A DNA stretch of 64,000 nucleotides from GCA-2746365 sp964651445. GTDB taxonomy: Bacteria; Pseudomonadota; Gammaproteobacteria; SZUA-229. The notes beneath the pieces are model-generated. The model did not search any database. It saw only the letters and a program-made list of their open reading frames with translations, and was not told where the DNA came from. A program made the position numbers and the translations under genes. Positions within the stretch are counted from its first letter, which is position 1. Each line of letters begins with the position of its first letter. Shown here one piece after another: positions 17,147 through 26,096 of this stretch. The stretch covers positions 16,574-80,573 of the forward strand of contig CAZYYW010000001.1 in assembly GCA_964651445.1 (NCBI GenBank), given 5' to 3'.

Positions 17147-17371
17147 TTAAAGGGCAACTTAAATATTTTTCTCTAGTTTTGAACCTACATGTTATAGTTT
17201 TTCCCTGCCATACAAATACTCTTTGTAGTGGAAGTCGTTACTAATTTAAAATAATTATGACACTAATTCGTACTTCTATAAATACGGACGATGATGTGAC
17301 TTACACAAATAATGACCGCTCTGTATTGCTGCATCACTCTACATTGCAGGTGTTGGCACAATCGTTATAGC

Positions 17372-17384
17372 GTTATATAATCGC
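17372..17384. promoter_or_regulatory. Possible Zur box
   Basis: GTTATATAATCGC matches 9 of the 12 fixed positions of the Zur core GTTATANTATAAC and lies about 30 bases before the first gene of the zinc cluster. Related half-sites (CGTTATAG, CGTTATGTAA) flank it. The match is imperfect. Confidence 0.35.
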
Positions 17385-17412
17385 GTTATGTAATTAGCAT
17401 AAAATCATATAA

Positions 17413-17706
17413 ATGAGAAATCAACCGCACAAGAAGATACGCATTGCATGGCTAATAAGCTTGTTCCTGCTTATTAGCCAATTTGGTGTAATCCTTCACG
17501 CTACAGAACACCCGTTCCATGCTGATGATGCTTCGTGCCAACAATTTCTGTTTTGCGAAAAATCAGGCAACGCTCTTATTTCTCATGATTTACAGTCATT
17601 TCCTCAGGCTAATCATGTATTGGTTATCAGCCAGACAGTTACCGCCTGCTTTTCCTCACCACAAACGGCATATTACGCCCGCGCCCCACCTTTTCGTACT
17701 CACTAA
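17413..17706 (+). CDS. Small exported His/Cys protein of zinc cluster
   Basis: A 97-residue protein with a positively charged N-terminus and a hydrophobic helix at residues 12-28 (AWLISLFLLISQFGVILHA), either a signal peptide or an anchor. The rest carries possible metal ligands: HATEHPFHADDASC and FLFC, plus a later cysteine. It is the first gene of the zinc-uptake cluster and has a Zur-like box upstream. A role in periplasmic metal handling is inferred from composition and position only; no family is firmly recognised. Confidence 0.5.
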   Translation: MRNQPHKKIRIAWLISLFLLISQFGVILHATEHPFHADDASCQQFLFCEKSGNALISHDLQSFPQANHVLVISQTVTACFSSPQTAYYARAPPFRTH

Positions 17707-17795
17707 CATTAATCACTAAAAATTAGTTTTTATTAATTTATCGACAGCAACCATCTGGTGACTGTGGTGTGTCTTATCGTTTACGGAAAATTCTC

Positions 17796-19136
17796 ATGCA
17801 TAAAACATTACTTATGACTGTAATATCAGTAGCATTATTTAATTCAAATCAGGCTTATGCCAACACTGAAGCAGCGGTATCCGAACAGAATTTCGATGCC
17901 CTTAAAAAGGCGTATGAAAAGCGCTTGGCAAATTTAGAAGAGCGACTATTAAAAACCGAACAAAATCAGCTTGTAGGCAGCGCTGTAACCGCACCAAATA
18001 ACTTTAACCCATCCATTAGTTTGATTCTTGATGGCCGTTTTTCCAGTTTTGACCAAGACCCATCACATTATGAATTACCCGGTTTTTCTTTAGGTGGTGA
18101 AGCAGGTTTAGACGAAAAGGGTTTTGCTGTTGGCCACACTGAACTCATAATGAGTGCCAATATAGATGATAAATTCTATGGCAAAATGACACTCGCGCTG
18201 GCAGAACATGATGGCGCAACCGAAGTAGAGCTGGAAGAAGCATTCATTCAAACATTGGGGTTGGGTAGTGGCTTGACATTAAAAGCAGGGCGCTTCTTTT
18301 CGGCAATCGGCTATTTAAATCAGCAGCATGCGCATTTCTGGGATTTTGCAGATGCGCCTTTGATATATCGAGGCCTGTTTGGAAATCAACTGATCGATGA
18401 CGGCCTGCAAGTGACCTGGATTGCCCCCACAGATATTTATCTACAGCTGGGCGCAGAAGCGTTGAGTGGAAACCGCTTCCCTGCAGGTGGTAGTCAGGAT
18501 GATATTGGTGCCTGGACAACATTTGTCGATATCGGTGGTGATATTGGCATTGAGCATAGCTGGCAATTAGGTTTTAGTCATTGGCAGGCAAATAGTATCA
18601 AAGATCGGCAAAGTGGTGGTCATGCACATGGCGGTGGAGCCACCACGGAGACACCTTCATTTAGTGGTGATAGCAAAGTCAATGCGCTTGATCTGGTGTA
18701 TAAATGGGCGCCTGATGGCAACACTGTAAATCAGGGATTCAAATTTCAATTTGAATATTTTGATCGCAAGGAAAACGGTGTGGTCGATATGCTTAACAGC
18801 GGTCCACCTGTAGAAACGAGTACTTATGATGGCCATCAAAAAGGTTGGTATGCACAGGCGATTTACAAATTTAGACCCCAATGGCAGGTAGGTTTACGCT
18901 ACGACCAGTTGGACAGCAATAATAGCGGTTCTGATGCGGGTGTATTAGCCGAAGCGGGACTGGACAATGAGGGTCACACACCAAAACGCAGCAGTGTTAT
19001 GGTGGAGTGGTTGCCCAGTGAGTTCAGTCGGATACGTCTGCAATATAATCAGGATAAGTCCAGTGAACATACCGACAATCAACTATTTCTGCAATACACC
19101 ATGAGCCTTGGCAGTCACGGCGCGCACCAGTTCTAG
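17796..19136 (+). CDS. Outer-membrane porin of zinc cluster
   Basis: A 446-residue outer-membrane beta-barrel protein. I start it at ATG 17796 with GGAAAA upstream, rather than an in-frame GTG at 17769. It has a signal peptide (LLMTVISVALFNSNQAYA), a short coiled coil (FDALKKAYEKRLANLEERL) usual at the N-terminus of trimeric porins, then alternating strands ending in an aromatic-rich strand (LFLQYTMSLGSHGAHQF) with the C-terminal Phe typical of Bam substrates. A His/Gly-rich loop (GGHAHGGG) may bind metal. It lies 12 bases before the zinc-binding protein gene, so zinc passage across the outer membrane is the likely role (inference from context). Confidence 0.75.
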   Translation: MHKTLLMTVISVALFNSNQAYANTEAAVSEQNFDALKKAYEKRLANLEERLLKTEQNQLVGSAVTAPNNFNPSISLILDGRFSSFDQDPSHYELPGFSLGGEAGLDEKGFAVGHTELIMSANIDDKFYGKMTLALAEHDGATEVELEEAFIQTLGLGSGLTLKAGRFFSAIGYLNQQHAHFWDFADAPLIYRGLFGNQLIDDGLQVTWIAPTDIYLQLGAEALSGNRFPAGGSQDDIGAWTTFVDIGGDIGIEHSWQLGFSHWQANSIKDRQSGGHAHGGGATTETPSFSGDSKVNALDLVYKWAPDGNTVNQGFKFQFEYFDRKENGVVDMLNSGPPVETSTYDGHQKGWYAQAIYKFRPQWQVGLRYDQLDSNNSGSDAGVLAEAGLDNEGHTPKRSSVMVEWLPSEFSRIRLQYNQDKSSEHTDNQLFLQYTMSLGSHGAHQF

Positions 19137-19148
19137 GAGGCGGTATTT

Positions 19149-20048
19149 ATGATTTATCAAGCTATAAAACTACTGTTCGCAATCTTGCTTGTATTGGTTT
19201 TTTCAAACACAGCTTTTGCCAAAATTAATGTCTTTGCTTGTGTACCAGAGTGGGCGGCACTAACACAGGAACTGGGTGGCGATGCGGTGAAGGTATTCAG
19301 TGCGACCACCGCTCGGCAAGACCCTCATCGCATTCAGGCGCGTCCGAGTTTGATTGCTAGAGTACGCAATGCAGATTTACTGGTATGCACCGGTGCAGAG
19401 CTGGAAGTAGGCTGGTTACCCTTGTTGTTGCGTAAGTCAGGAAATGGCAATATTTTGCACGGGCAGGTAGGGTATTTTATGGCTGCCGAGCAGGTTTCCT
19501 TACTGGAAAAACCGCAGGTCCTTGACCGCAGTCTGGGGCATATCCATGCCGCCGGAAATCCGCACATTCACCTAGACCCTCATCGCATCTTGCTAATAGC
19601 CGCTGCGCTAAGCAAGCGGCTGACACAACTGGATGCAAAAAACAGCGTGCTGTATCAAAAGAATCTGCACGATTTCACGCAGCGTTGGCAGCAATCCATC
19701 ACTCAATGGGAGCAGCGTGCTCAAAGCTTGCGTGGTAAACGGATTGTGGTTAGTCATAATAGTTGGGTGTATCTGGAACAATGGTTGGGTTTGCAAAGGG
19801 TTGCCACCTTGGAGCCTAAACCGGGGGTTCCACCGAGCAGTGCACACCTAGGCCGGGTGCTCAACACGTTAAAGAAAGAACCCGCGGTTATGATTTTATA
19901 TGCCAGTTCTCAGAGTAATAAATCTGCCCACTGGTTGTCAAAAAAGACTGGGATTACAGCCGTCAGTCTGGCTTTTAGTCCTTCTGAAAATGAAACTTTA
20001 ACGCAGTGGTTTGAACAAATTGTCAATCAACTACTAGAGTCTAAATAA
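19149..20048 (+). CDS. znuA: Zinc ABC transporter substrate-binding protein (ZnuA-like)
   Basis: A 299-residue periplasmic metal-binding protein of the SBP_bac_9 (cluster A-I) family. It has a signal peptide (LLFAILLVLVFSNTAFA) and the expected metal-ligand regions: DPHRIQARPSLI, NPHIHLDP and VVSHNSWVYL. The fourth ligand region, usually Glu or Asp, reads YASSQSNKSA here and looks altered. There is no His-rich loop between the first two regions. AGGAGG precedes the ATG. The stop overlaps the permease start by one base. Zinc is more likely than manganese given the neighbours, but the metal is not proven by sequence. Confidence 0.82.
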   Translation: MIYQAIKLLFAILLVLVFSNTAFAKINVFACVPEWAALTQELGGDAVKVFSATTARQDPHRIQARPSLIARVRNADLLVCTGAELEVGWLPLLLRKSGNGNILHGQVGYFMAAEQVSLLEKPQVLDRSLGHIHAAGNPHIHLDPHRILLIAAALSKRLTQLDAKNSVLYQKNLHDFTQRWQQSITQWEQRAQSLRGKRIVVSHNSWVYLEQWLGLQRVATLEPKPGVPPSSAHLGRVLNTLKKEPAVMILYASSQSNKSAHWLSKKTGITAVSLAFSPSENETLTQWFEQIVNQLLESK

Positions 20049-20809
20049 TGAGTTTTGAGGGGCTGGAATTTTCTATCCTCGGACCGGCGTTTATTGCGGG
20101 TCTACTGGTACTGGCAAGCCATGTTCCATTGGGGCAGGAAGTGCTTAGGCGTGGCATTATTTTTATTGATCTGGCAATTGCCCAAGTTGCGGGGCTGGGA
20201 ATTATCGCCGCCTATCGCTTCGGCTGGCAAACACATGGCTGGGAAGTGCAATTGGTGGCGGTAAGCAGTGCTTTACTCGCAGCGCTGGTATTGAGCTGGT
20301 TGGAGAAACACTACCAACAATTTCAAGAAGCACTTATCGGGGTCACCTTTATTTTGGCTGCAAGCGCCAGTGTATTATTGTTGGCGGATAACCCGCACGG
20401 TGGTGAATCGCTAAAAGACTTACTGGTGGGACAAATTCTGTGGATTACCTGGGATCAGCTGCTACCAACAGCCCTGGTAACAGGCTTCATTCTTCTTATT
20501 TACCTCAACTTTCGACAACGCTTAAAACATCTTGGATTTTACCTGTTGTTTGCATTGGCAGTGACCAGCTCCGTGCAGTTGGTTGGCATTTATCTGGTTT
20601 TTGCCAGCCTGATTATTCCTGCGCTAGGCAGTGCAGGGCACAAAAAAGCATTGCTGGCGGGTTATATCATAGGGGGTTCTGGTTATGGATTGGGTTTGAT
20701 CGCGTCGTCGCTTCTGGATCTACCCAGTGGCGTTGTTATTGTCTGGAGCATTGCCATCGTTGCCTTACTTTTTAAACTCCTTACAAAAAGTCAAAGTACC
20801 CAAACCTGA
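20048..20809 (+). CDS. znuB: Zinc ABC transporter permease (ZnuB-like)
   Basis: A 253-residue integral membrane protein of the ABC-3 family with about seven to eight hydrophobic helices. The family-typical segments are FIDLAIAQVAGLG near residue 40 and GIYLVFASLIIPALGS near residue 185. Its start is coupled to the znuA-like stop (TAATG). No ATPase gene (ZnuC) precedes or follows: the next 223 bases hold no gene, and the gene after that is a convergent integrase. The transporter must therefore borrow an ATPase from elsewhere or be incomplete. Confidence 0.87.
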   Translation: MSFEGLEFSILGPAFIAGLLVLASHVPLGQEVLRRGIIFIDLAIAQVAGLGIIAAYRFGWQTHGWEVQLVAVSSALLAALVLSWLEKHYQQFQEALIGVTFILAASASVLLLADNPHGGESLKDLLVGQILWITWDQLLPTALVTGFILLIYLNFRQRLKHLGFYLLFALAVTSSVQLVGIYLVFASLIIPALGSAGHKKALLAGYIIGGSGYGLGLIASSLLDLPSGVVIVWSIAIVALLFKLLTKSQSTQT

Positions 20810-21032
20810 CAGGGAACGTCATATTATTTAACACAAAATAAACATAAAAACATGCACATGTGAAAAACAATCAATATTGACAACGGCTTAGTGTTGTACG
20901 GTAGTAACGCTATACTTACTGTGTAAGATGGACATTTCCTTCGTTTTAATCAAATCCTGTGATGCCCGTTAAATTAGCCATCTATAGAGTTAGGTGTCAA
21001 TTATATGCCCTCATCATTAACGCGTGAACTGT

Positions 21033-22070
21033 TTACTCTGCATCATTATTAATTAGCGGAAAGTGCAAACTTCCAGCCGCTTTTCGCATTTCTTTTATTT
21101 CTCGACGATCATAATTGGCGGTTGTTTTAGGGTCACTATGGCCCGCTAAAGCCTGCGCCATTCTAAGATCACCGGTTTCTTCTAAAATGGTAGAGATAAA
21201 TGTCTTCCTGAAATCATGTGGTGAAATCTCAGCTATACCTGCCTCAGATTGGCGTTTTTTAACGACATTGTAGATTGCCTGATCGGATAGTCGACCGGCT
21301 TGAATTTTTCCATTTTTAAGAACGCGGTAGAAGAGGGCACCATCATGATCACCGCGAAGTTCTAACCACTGTTTAACCGCTATCACTGTGCCATCATCTA
21401 AAAACAACATGCGCTCTTTATTGCCTTTACCGATCACGCTGGCTTCCTTTAATTCAAGATCAATGTCCTCTACATTTAGATCTGCCACTTCAGAACGACG
21501 CAAACCACCGATGTACATCAAGCCAAAAATAGCCAGGTCTCTATAGGCAGCTGGTGACCGTTTTTCTGGGCTGTCATCCTTTTTGTTTTTAACTTTTAAG
21601 AAATCGTTTAAGCACGCATCGACCAATGCCTTAATCTCTCCTTGACTCATCATCCGTCCTGTTGGCAAGCGAACACCTGCAACCATTTTCACCAACATAA
21701 GACGTTGGTAATCATCCGCTGACATTAATTTCATCGCCATCGCAGCCCTCACGGTGCCACGAACGGCTGAAATAATAGCGTTAATAGTGGTATGAGCGTA
21801 TTTTTGTTGCTGTAACACGCCAATAAGCGTTTGCAGGTGTTCATACTGAATCGAAGCCCAGGGTGTATGTTGATAACCTTCATAATCAAACAAGATGGCT
21901 ATTTTATTCATATGACTTTTTACCATACGCTTGGTCGCTTCAGATTTTCCTGACAGATAAGTATCGACCGGGTTGGCGTATATAGAAACTTCACCGTGTA
22001 AAGTCGGTAATGCAGGAATCTCTTTTGAGCTGCTTTTTATTGAGGTGAATCTAGAATCACGACGCGCCAT
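21033..22070 (-). CDS. Tyrosine recombinase/integrase
   Basis: A 345-residue site-specific recombinase. It has an N-terminal SAM-like core-binding domain (about 30-130) and a catalytic domain with Arg in GGLRRSEVADL, Lys in GKGNKER, His and Arg in SPHDFRKTF, His in AGHSDPKTT and the nucleophile Tyr in ANYDRR. Length and layout fit XerC/D-like enzymes and plasmid multimer resolvases. It is not next to a tRNA and no att repeats were found. With the iteron replicon nearby, dimer resolution for that replicon is one possibility; insertion of the accessory block is another. It ends 26 bases after the Fic gene and is probably co-transcribed with it. Confidence 0.9.
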   Translation of the reverse strand: MARRDSRFTSIKSSSKEIPALPTLHGEVSIYANPVDTYLSGKSEATKRMVKSHMNKIAILFDYEGYQHTPWASIQYEHLQTLIGVLQQQKYAHTTINAIISAVRGTVRAAMAMKLMSADDYQRLMLVKMVAGVRLPTGRMMSQGEIKALVDACLNDFLKVKNKKDDSPEKRSPAAYRDLAIFGLMYIGGLRRSEVADLNVEDIDLELKEASVIGKGNKERMLFLDDGTVIAVKQWLELRGDHDGALFYRVLKNGKIQAGRLSDQAIYNVVKKRQSEAGIAEISPHDFRKTFISTILEETGDLRMAQALAGHSDPKTTANYDRREIKEMRKAAGSLHFPLINNDAE

Positions 22071-22096
22071 TTAATCACTCTTTGTTATTATTCAGG

Positions 22097-23197
22097 TTAG
22101 TCGATGAGCAACGAATAACGGGTGCTGCGACCACCACCTGGTTCTTTTTGTAATACACCGCGCTGCATTAGATCGAGGATATCGCGATAAGCGGTATCTT
22201 GAGAACACTTTGTCATCTTTGCCCATTTTGAGGTACTTAGCTTGCCTTCAAAATCATCCAGTAATCGATTTAAAACTTTTATCTGTCGCTGGTTAAAAGG
22301 TACTTTAGCAAAGCGCTCCCAGAAACGAGCCTTTGCCAGAACATCGCTTAAGGTGTCTTGTGTACCCTCGATTGCGCGTAATAGGCAATTTAAAAACCAC
22401 TGTTGCCAGCGACTGACATCAAGCTCACCTTTTTGTGTCCATTCCAACACATTGTAATAATCTTTTTGTTGAAGACGGATTTGTGCTGACATACTATAAA
22501 AACGTTGGCCTGTTTTTTCTGAGCGAGCGAGAGCCATATCTGCTATCGCGCGAGCAATACGACCATTGCCATCGTCAAACGGGTGAATAGTAACAAACCA
22601 TAGATGAGCCAGACCCGCTATGAGCAGTGGGTCGATGTCTCCAGGATGCTCAAACCAGTGCAGAAATTCTTCTATCTCATTAGAGACACTTTTGGCTGCT
22701 GGCGCTTCGTAATGCACTTTTTCATGCCCAATTGCACCTGAAACCACCTGCATTGGACCTGTAGTGTCATCTCGCCATTGCCCTACACGGATTTTATTCA
22801 TGCCACTTCTGCCCGTTGGAAATAGTGCAGCATGCCAGCCGAATAACCGCTCTTCAGTCAGTGCATCACAATATCTCCCTGTTGCATCAAGCATCATCTC
22901 AACCACACCCTCAACATTCCGCTCAGCAGAGACAAGTCCCTCTATATTCATACCGAGTCTGCGCGCGATTGATGAGCGTACTTGCTCTGGTTGAAGGTTT
23001 TCGCCTTCAATTTCACTTGTCTTAACAACATCTTCCGTCAGGATGCGGAGATGCGCTTCGTTCGATAATTCAAATCCGAGTGCCTCCATTCTGCCCAGCA
23101 GCCGACCTTGTTCACGTGACACTTGTGTCAATAGTTTTGTTATACGGCTGTCATCCCAGGTAAAAGTCGGCCAATCAGATTTCTGCCATAAATACAT
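22097..23197 (-). CDS. Fic-family AMPylase with HTH, class II
   Basis: A 366-residue protein. An N-terminal helical domain (DUF4172-like) carries TSEIEGENL, matching the class II inhibitory helix motif [ST]xxxE[GN], which normally blocks the active site. The Fic core is intact (HPFDDGNGRIARAI, about 195-210), so it should transfer AMP from ATP to a protein target once relieved. The C-terminus is a winged helix (LSTSKWAKMTKCSQDTAYRDI). Copies of TCTCCGCA, one covering the ribosome-binding site, lie directly upstream, suggesting DNA binding and autoregulation by the winged helix. No antitoxin partner gene is adjacent, as expected for class II Fic. Confidence 0.92.
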   Translation of the reverse strand: MYLWQKSDWPTFTWDDSRITKLLTQVSREQGRLLGRMEALGFELSNEAHLRILTEDVVKTSEIEGENLQPEQVRSSIARRLGMNIEGLVSAERNVEGVVEMMLDATGRYCDALTEERLFGWHAALFPTGRSGMNKIRVGQWRDDTTGPMQVVSGAIGHEKVHYEAPAAKSVSNEIEEFLHWFEHPGDIDPLLIAGLAHLWFVTIHPFDDGNGRIARAIADMALARSEKTGQRFYSMSAQIRLQQKDYYNVLEWTQKGELDVSRWQQWFLNCLLRAIEGTQDTLSDVLAKARFWERFAKVPFNQRQIKVLNRLLDDFEGKLSTSKWAKMTKCSQDTAYRDILDLMQRGVLQKEPGGGRSTRYSLLID

Positions 23198-23202
23198 TAT
23201 AA

Positions 23203-23299
23203 TCTCCGCATGTTACGCGGATATAATGACTGATAATCACCGCATACGCAAGAGTATTCTCATTATTACTTGCGGAGAATAACTGCCGTAATCTCCGCA
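23203..23299. promoter_or_regulatory. Fic operator cluster (TCTCCGCA repeats)
   Basis: TCTCCGCA occurs at 23203-23210, covering the GGAG ribosome-binding site of the Fic gene, and again at 23292-23299, where with TGCGGAGA at 23271-23278 it forms an 8-bp inverted repeat with a 13-base spacer. CCGCATGTTACGCGG and ACCGCATACGC between them are partial copies. The rest of 23198-23478 holds no gene. Confidence 0.65.
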
Positions 23300-23478
23300 T
23301 AAGCCGTACAACATATATTAACATTACTTTTGATAATGTATATTATCATAAGTAATAATACAAGAACAATATCTTCGTCAGCAGGTTAATGAAGGCACGT
23401 AAGAAAAATATCTAACTTTTACAGAAGATACTAGCGTATTCATAGAACACTCTACAATATAGAGTAATACAAGCAAAC

Positions 23479-25185
23479 TTACGCGCTGATTTCGCCTTGA
23501 AACACAGTACAACGATTTCGCCCAGAATGTTTGCTCTGATAAAGTGCCTGATCCGCTCTTTTGAGAACAATTTGCTTGGTATCATCGGCCGTGAACTCAG
23601 CAAGGCCGACAGAAGCGGTCACGGTTATTTGCTCACCCTGATATTTGAAATTACAGCTTAGTAATGTTTCTCTAAGTTTGTTATTAAATGCTAATGCTTT
23701 ATCGATAGGAGTATCCGGCATTAATAGGACAAATTCTTCACCGCCAATTCTGGCGAACATATCTGTATTGCGTATTCTTTCCTGGATGACATTGGCGAAA
23801 AGTTTTAAAACCCGGTCGCCCACATCATGCCCATAGGTATCATTAACATTTTTAAAGTGATCTATGTCCCACATCGCGAGTGTTAGTGGTGATTGTAAGC
23901 GTTTGTAGCGACTGGCTTCGACGGCAATTCTTTCCTCATAAGCCAGCCGGTTGTATACGCCTGTTAAAGAGTCGCGTAATAATTGGCTTTTACTTATTTC
24001 AAGCTCAGTTTTTAATCTTTCTGATTCATTTTGAGTGGAGCTAAGTTCTGCAATAATTTGCGTATACCCTTGCATGGATAGTTTTTCTTTTTCCTGTGCT
24101 GCATCTTTATTATCTTCAACCTGTTTCCTAATATCCTTTAAGTGTACAGATATGTCTTTTTTAAGATCAACGATATTACTTGAAGAAGATACTTTATCCT
24201 GTATATAACCAACACTGGCATTCACTGTTTCTTCTAAATTAGTAGAGCGATTGACTGATTCTTCCTGGTTTAAGAGTGTCAATTCCATGTAGTTTTTAAT
24301 CTCAGATAACTGCTTACTAATTTTAAGAATAAACTCTTGCAAGTCCATATTTTCCAATTGAACTGAATTAACGAAATTATTGACAAGGTCAAGTAATTCA
24401 GAAAATAGATTTTTACGATATTCATTACTATCTACAGGATTAACAAGTATTTTTAAAAGTGCTATCTGTTGCGATTTCATTTTTGTAGGCAGTGCAAGTT
24501 GATTAACCATATCAGTAAGATGTGAATAGAAAGATACATTGTGCGATTGTTTATTTTCGATATTAAGGTTGTTATCGCCAGCTTTAATTGTCGTTATGTA
24601 TTTTGACAATTCAATGACAATATCCTGCATAACCTGTGTTGCGCTTTGGCTATTCCGATTATATTGAAATCCCGTGCTAGTAGTAACGTCATTAATAAAA
24701 CCATTAATAGTTTTATTAATGACGTCTTCATCAGCATGAGTGCTTTTAGTTAATGAATTATTTATGATGGTAATTATTTCCGCACCGGTCTGCTTTTCAT
24801 CGCGATCGTTGTTTACCAGTGTATCGATTATGACCTTGCAATCGTCAGAACAATCGACTTCCTTCATGCCTTGCTTAAGTGCAGAACAGATGACGGAATT
24901 TTCTGATAAACCTTTCTGAAAGTCAGAATGATTGGTTAAAACAAATAGTTTGTCTAATTGCGAATCCAAGATTTCTAAATTAATATTTTTCTGCGTCGAT
25001 GAGGTAATGCTTTTTAGTAATAAATTGACCTCGTTATCATGATTGTTAAAGCCTGCAGCAAGCCTGATAACCGATTTTTTCAATAATTTTCTGGTGGTAT
25101 TTAATTGCGCTTGTGAAGTACTCAACAACTTGACGGATTTCTCGTAAATATTCTTGATTTCATTTTCTGGTGAATAAAGACTCAT
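23479..25185 (-). CDS. Diguanylate cyclase ending a partner-switching operon
   Basis: A 568-residue protein: a long, all-helical, coiled-coil N-terminus (1-395) with no membrane helix, and a C-terminal GGDEF domain (about 400-565). The active site is the GGEEF variant (RIGGEEFVLLMP), with I-site RNTD five residues before, so product-inhibited c-di-GMP synthesis is expected. It is the last gene of a four-gene run (STAS, REC-PP2C, REC-HATPase, GGDEF) and starts two bases after the REC-HATPase stop. In Pseudomonas the HsbR-HsbA-HsbD set likewise joins a phosphatase/anti-anti-sigma switch to a diguanylate cyclase; the parallel is by architecture, not proven orthology. Confidence 0.9.
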   Translation of the reverse strand: MSLYSPENEIKNIYEKSVKLLSTSQAQLNTTRKLLKKSVIRLAAGFNNHDNEVNLLLKSITSSTQKNINLEILDSQLDKLFVLTNHSDFQKGLSENSVICSALKQGMKEVDCSDDCKVIIDTLVNNDRDEKQTGAEIITIINNSLTKSTHADEDVINKTINGFINDVTTSTGFQYNRNSQSATQVMQDIVIELSKYITTIKAGDNNLNIENKQSHNVSFYSHLTDMVNQLALPTKMKSQQIALLKILVNPVDSNEYRKNLFSELLDLVNNFVNSVQLENMDLQEFILKISKQLSEIKNYMELTLLNQEESVNRSTNLEETVNASVGYIQDKVSSSSNIVDLKKDISVHLKDIRKQVEDNKDAAQEKEKLSMQGYTQIIAELSSTQNESERLKTELEISKSQLLRDSLTGVYNRLAYEERIAVEASRYKRLQSPLTLAMWDIDHFKNVNDTYGHDVGDRVLKLFANVIQERIRNTDMFARIGGEEFVLLMPDTPIDKALAFNNKLRETLLSCNFKYQGEQITVTASVGLAEFTADDTKQIVLKRADQALYQSKHSGRNRCTVFQGEISA

Positions 25186-25187
25186 AG

Positions 25188-26096
25188 TTACCTACCATTA
25201 GGGATGGTTACACACACTTTGTTTCCGCTGCCAATATATTTTACTTCTTTAAAACTGATCAAATTTGCCAGCGCAATACCTCTACCATGACTATCGAATG
25301 CTCTACTTGGGCTAATTTCCATATACTGGTGCCAATCAAAGCCTTCTCCTTGATCTATTATCAAAATATTAATTTTTTTGTCACTACGACTAAATTCAAT
25401 AGTCACGTGCTTGTCTCTATTTATCGGCAAGTTTATTCTACGCTTAATCTCATTGTCCCATTCACCAGCGGCATTTAATTTTGATTTCTCAGCATATCCA
25501 ATCGCTAGATTTCCATGTTCAACTGCATTAACAATTAATTCAGTTAATCCAAGAATAACATTGTCTGATTCAGGGCAAGCATTTGCTAGCAAAGCGGCAA
25601 GATTTCGACCTTCACTTAATGTCTTAAAGCAAAATATTCCGTGATCCATCATTTGTAATGTTTGAGCAGATTGTTTTAGACTTTCCTGCATATCCATGTA
25701 CTGCTGGTAGTCACGGATAGCTGTCGTTGTAATAGCAATTAGTGTTTGTTGGTCGTACGGCTTGGATATGTAGTAATGCGCACCGGCTGTTAGCCCTTCT
25801 AGCATCGGTTCTTTTCCTGCTTTCGCGGTTTGCATAATAACCGGAATCTTATTTGTTTTATCATCTGATTTTATTGCTAATAGTACGTCCATTCCATTTA
25901 CGCCTGGCATCATCCAGTCCAATAGAACAGTACAAAACTTATTAGGCGATTCCTGCAAAAGCAATAAGGCTTTCTCACCCGAGCCTACACAAACAGTTTC
26001 TATATCAATTTCACTAAGATATTCTTGAATGATTTCGAGATTAAATTCTTCGTCATCAACAACTAAAACAACCGGTTTTATATCATCAATAATCAT
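25188..26096 (-). CDS. REC-HATPase switch kinase (RsbW-like)
   Basis: A 302-residue fusion. Residues 8-125 are a receiver (VLVVDDEEFN, phospho-Asp in LLDWMMPGVNG, Lys in ISKPYD). Residues 160-300 are a GHKL ATPase of the anti-sigma serine kinase type: N-box LTELIVNAVEHGNL, G1 DQGEGFDW, G2 HGRGIALA. There is no HisKA domain, so it is not an ordinary histidine kinase; it should phosphorylate a STAS protein on serine or sequester a target, with the receiver as the input switch (inference). It sits one base past the phosphatase gene stop and two bases before the cyclase gene. Confidence 0.87.
   Translation of the reverse strand: MIIDDIKPVVLVVDDEEFNLEIIQEYLSEIDIETVCVGSGEKALLLLQESPNKFCTVLLDWMMPGVNGMDVLLAIKSDDKTNKIPVIMQTAKAGKEPMLEGLTAGAHYYISKPYDQQTLIAITTTAIRDYQQYMDMQESLKQSAQTLQMMDHGIFCFKTLSEGRNLAALLANACPESDNVILGLTELIVNAVEHGNLAIGYAEKSKLNAAGEWDNEIKRRINLPINRDKHVTIEFSRSDKKINILIIDQGEGFDWHQYMEISPSRAFDSHGRGIALANLISFKEVKYIGSGNKVCVTIPNGR

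Noticed and set aside
17257..17370. A 37-codon ORF beginning MTLIRTSINTDDD upstream of the zinc cluster
   Set aside because: No ribosome-binding site, no recognisable feature, and its end runs into the Zur-like region.
10512..23197. A classical integrated element bounded by att sites
   Set aside because: No tRNA or matching direct repeats were found at the ends, and the recombinase is internal. Integration remains possible but is not supported by boundaries.
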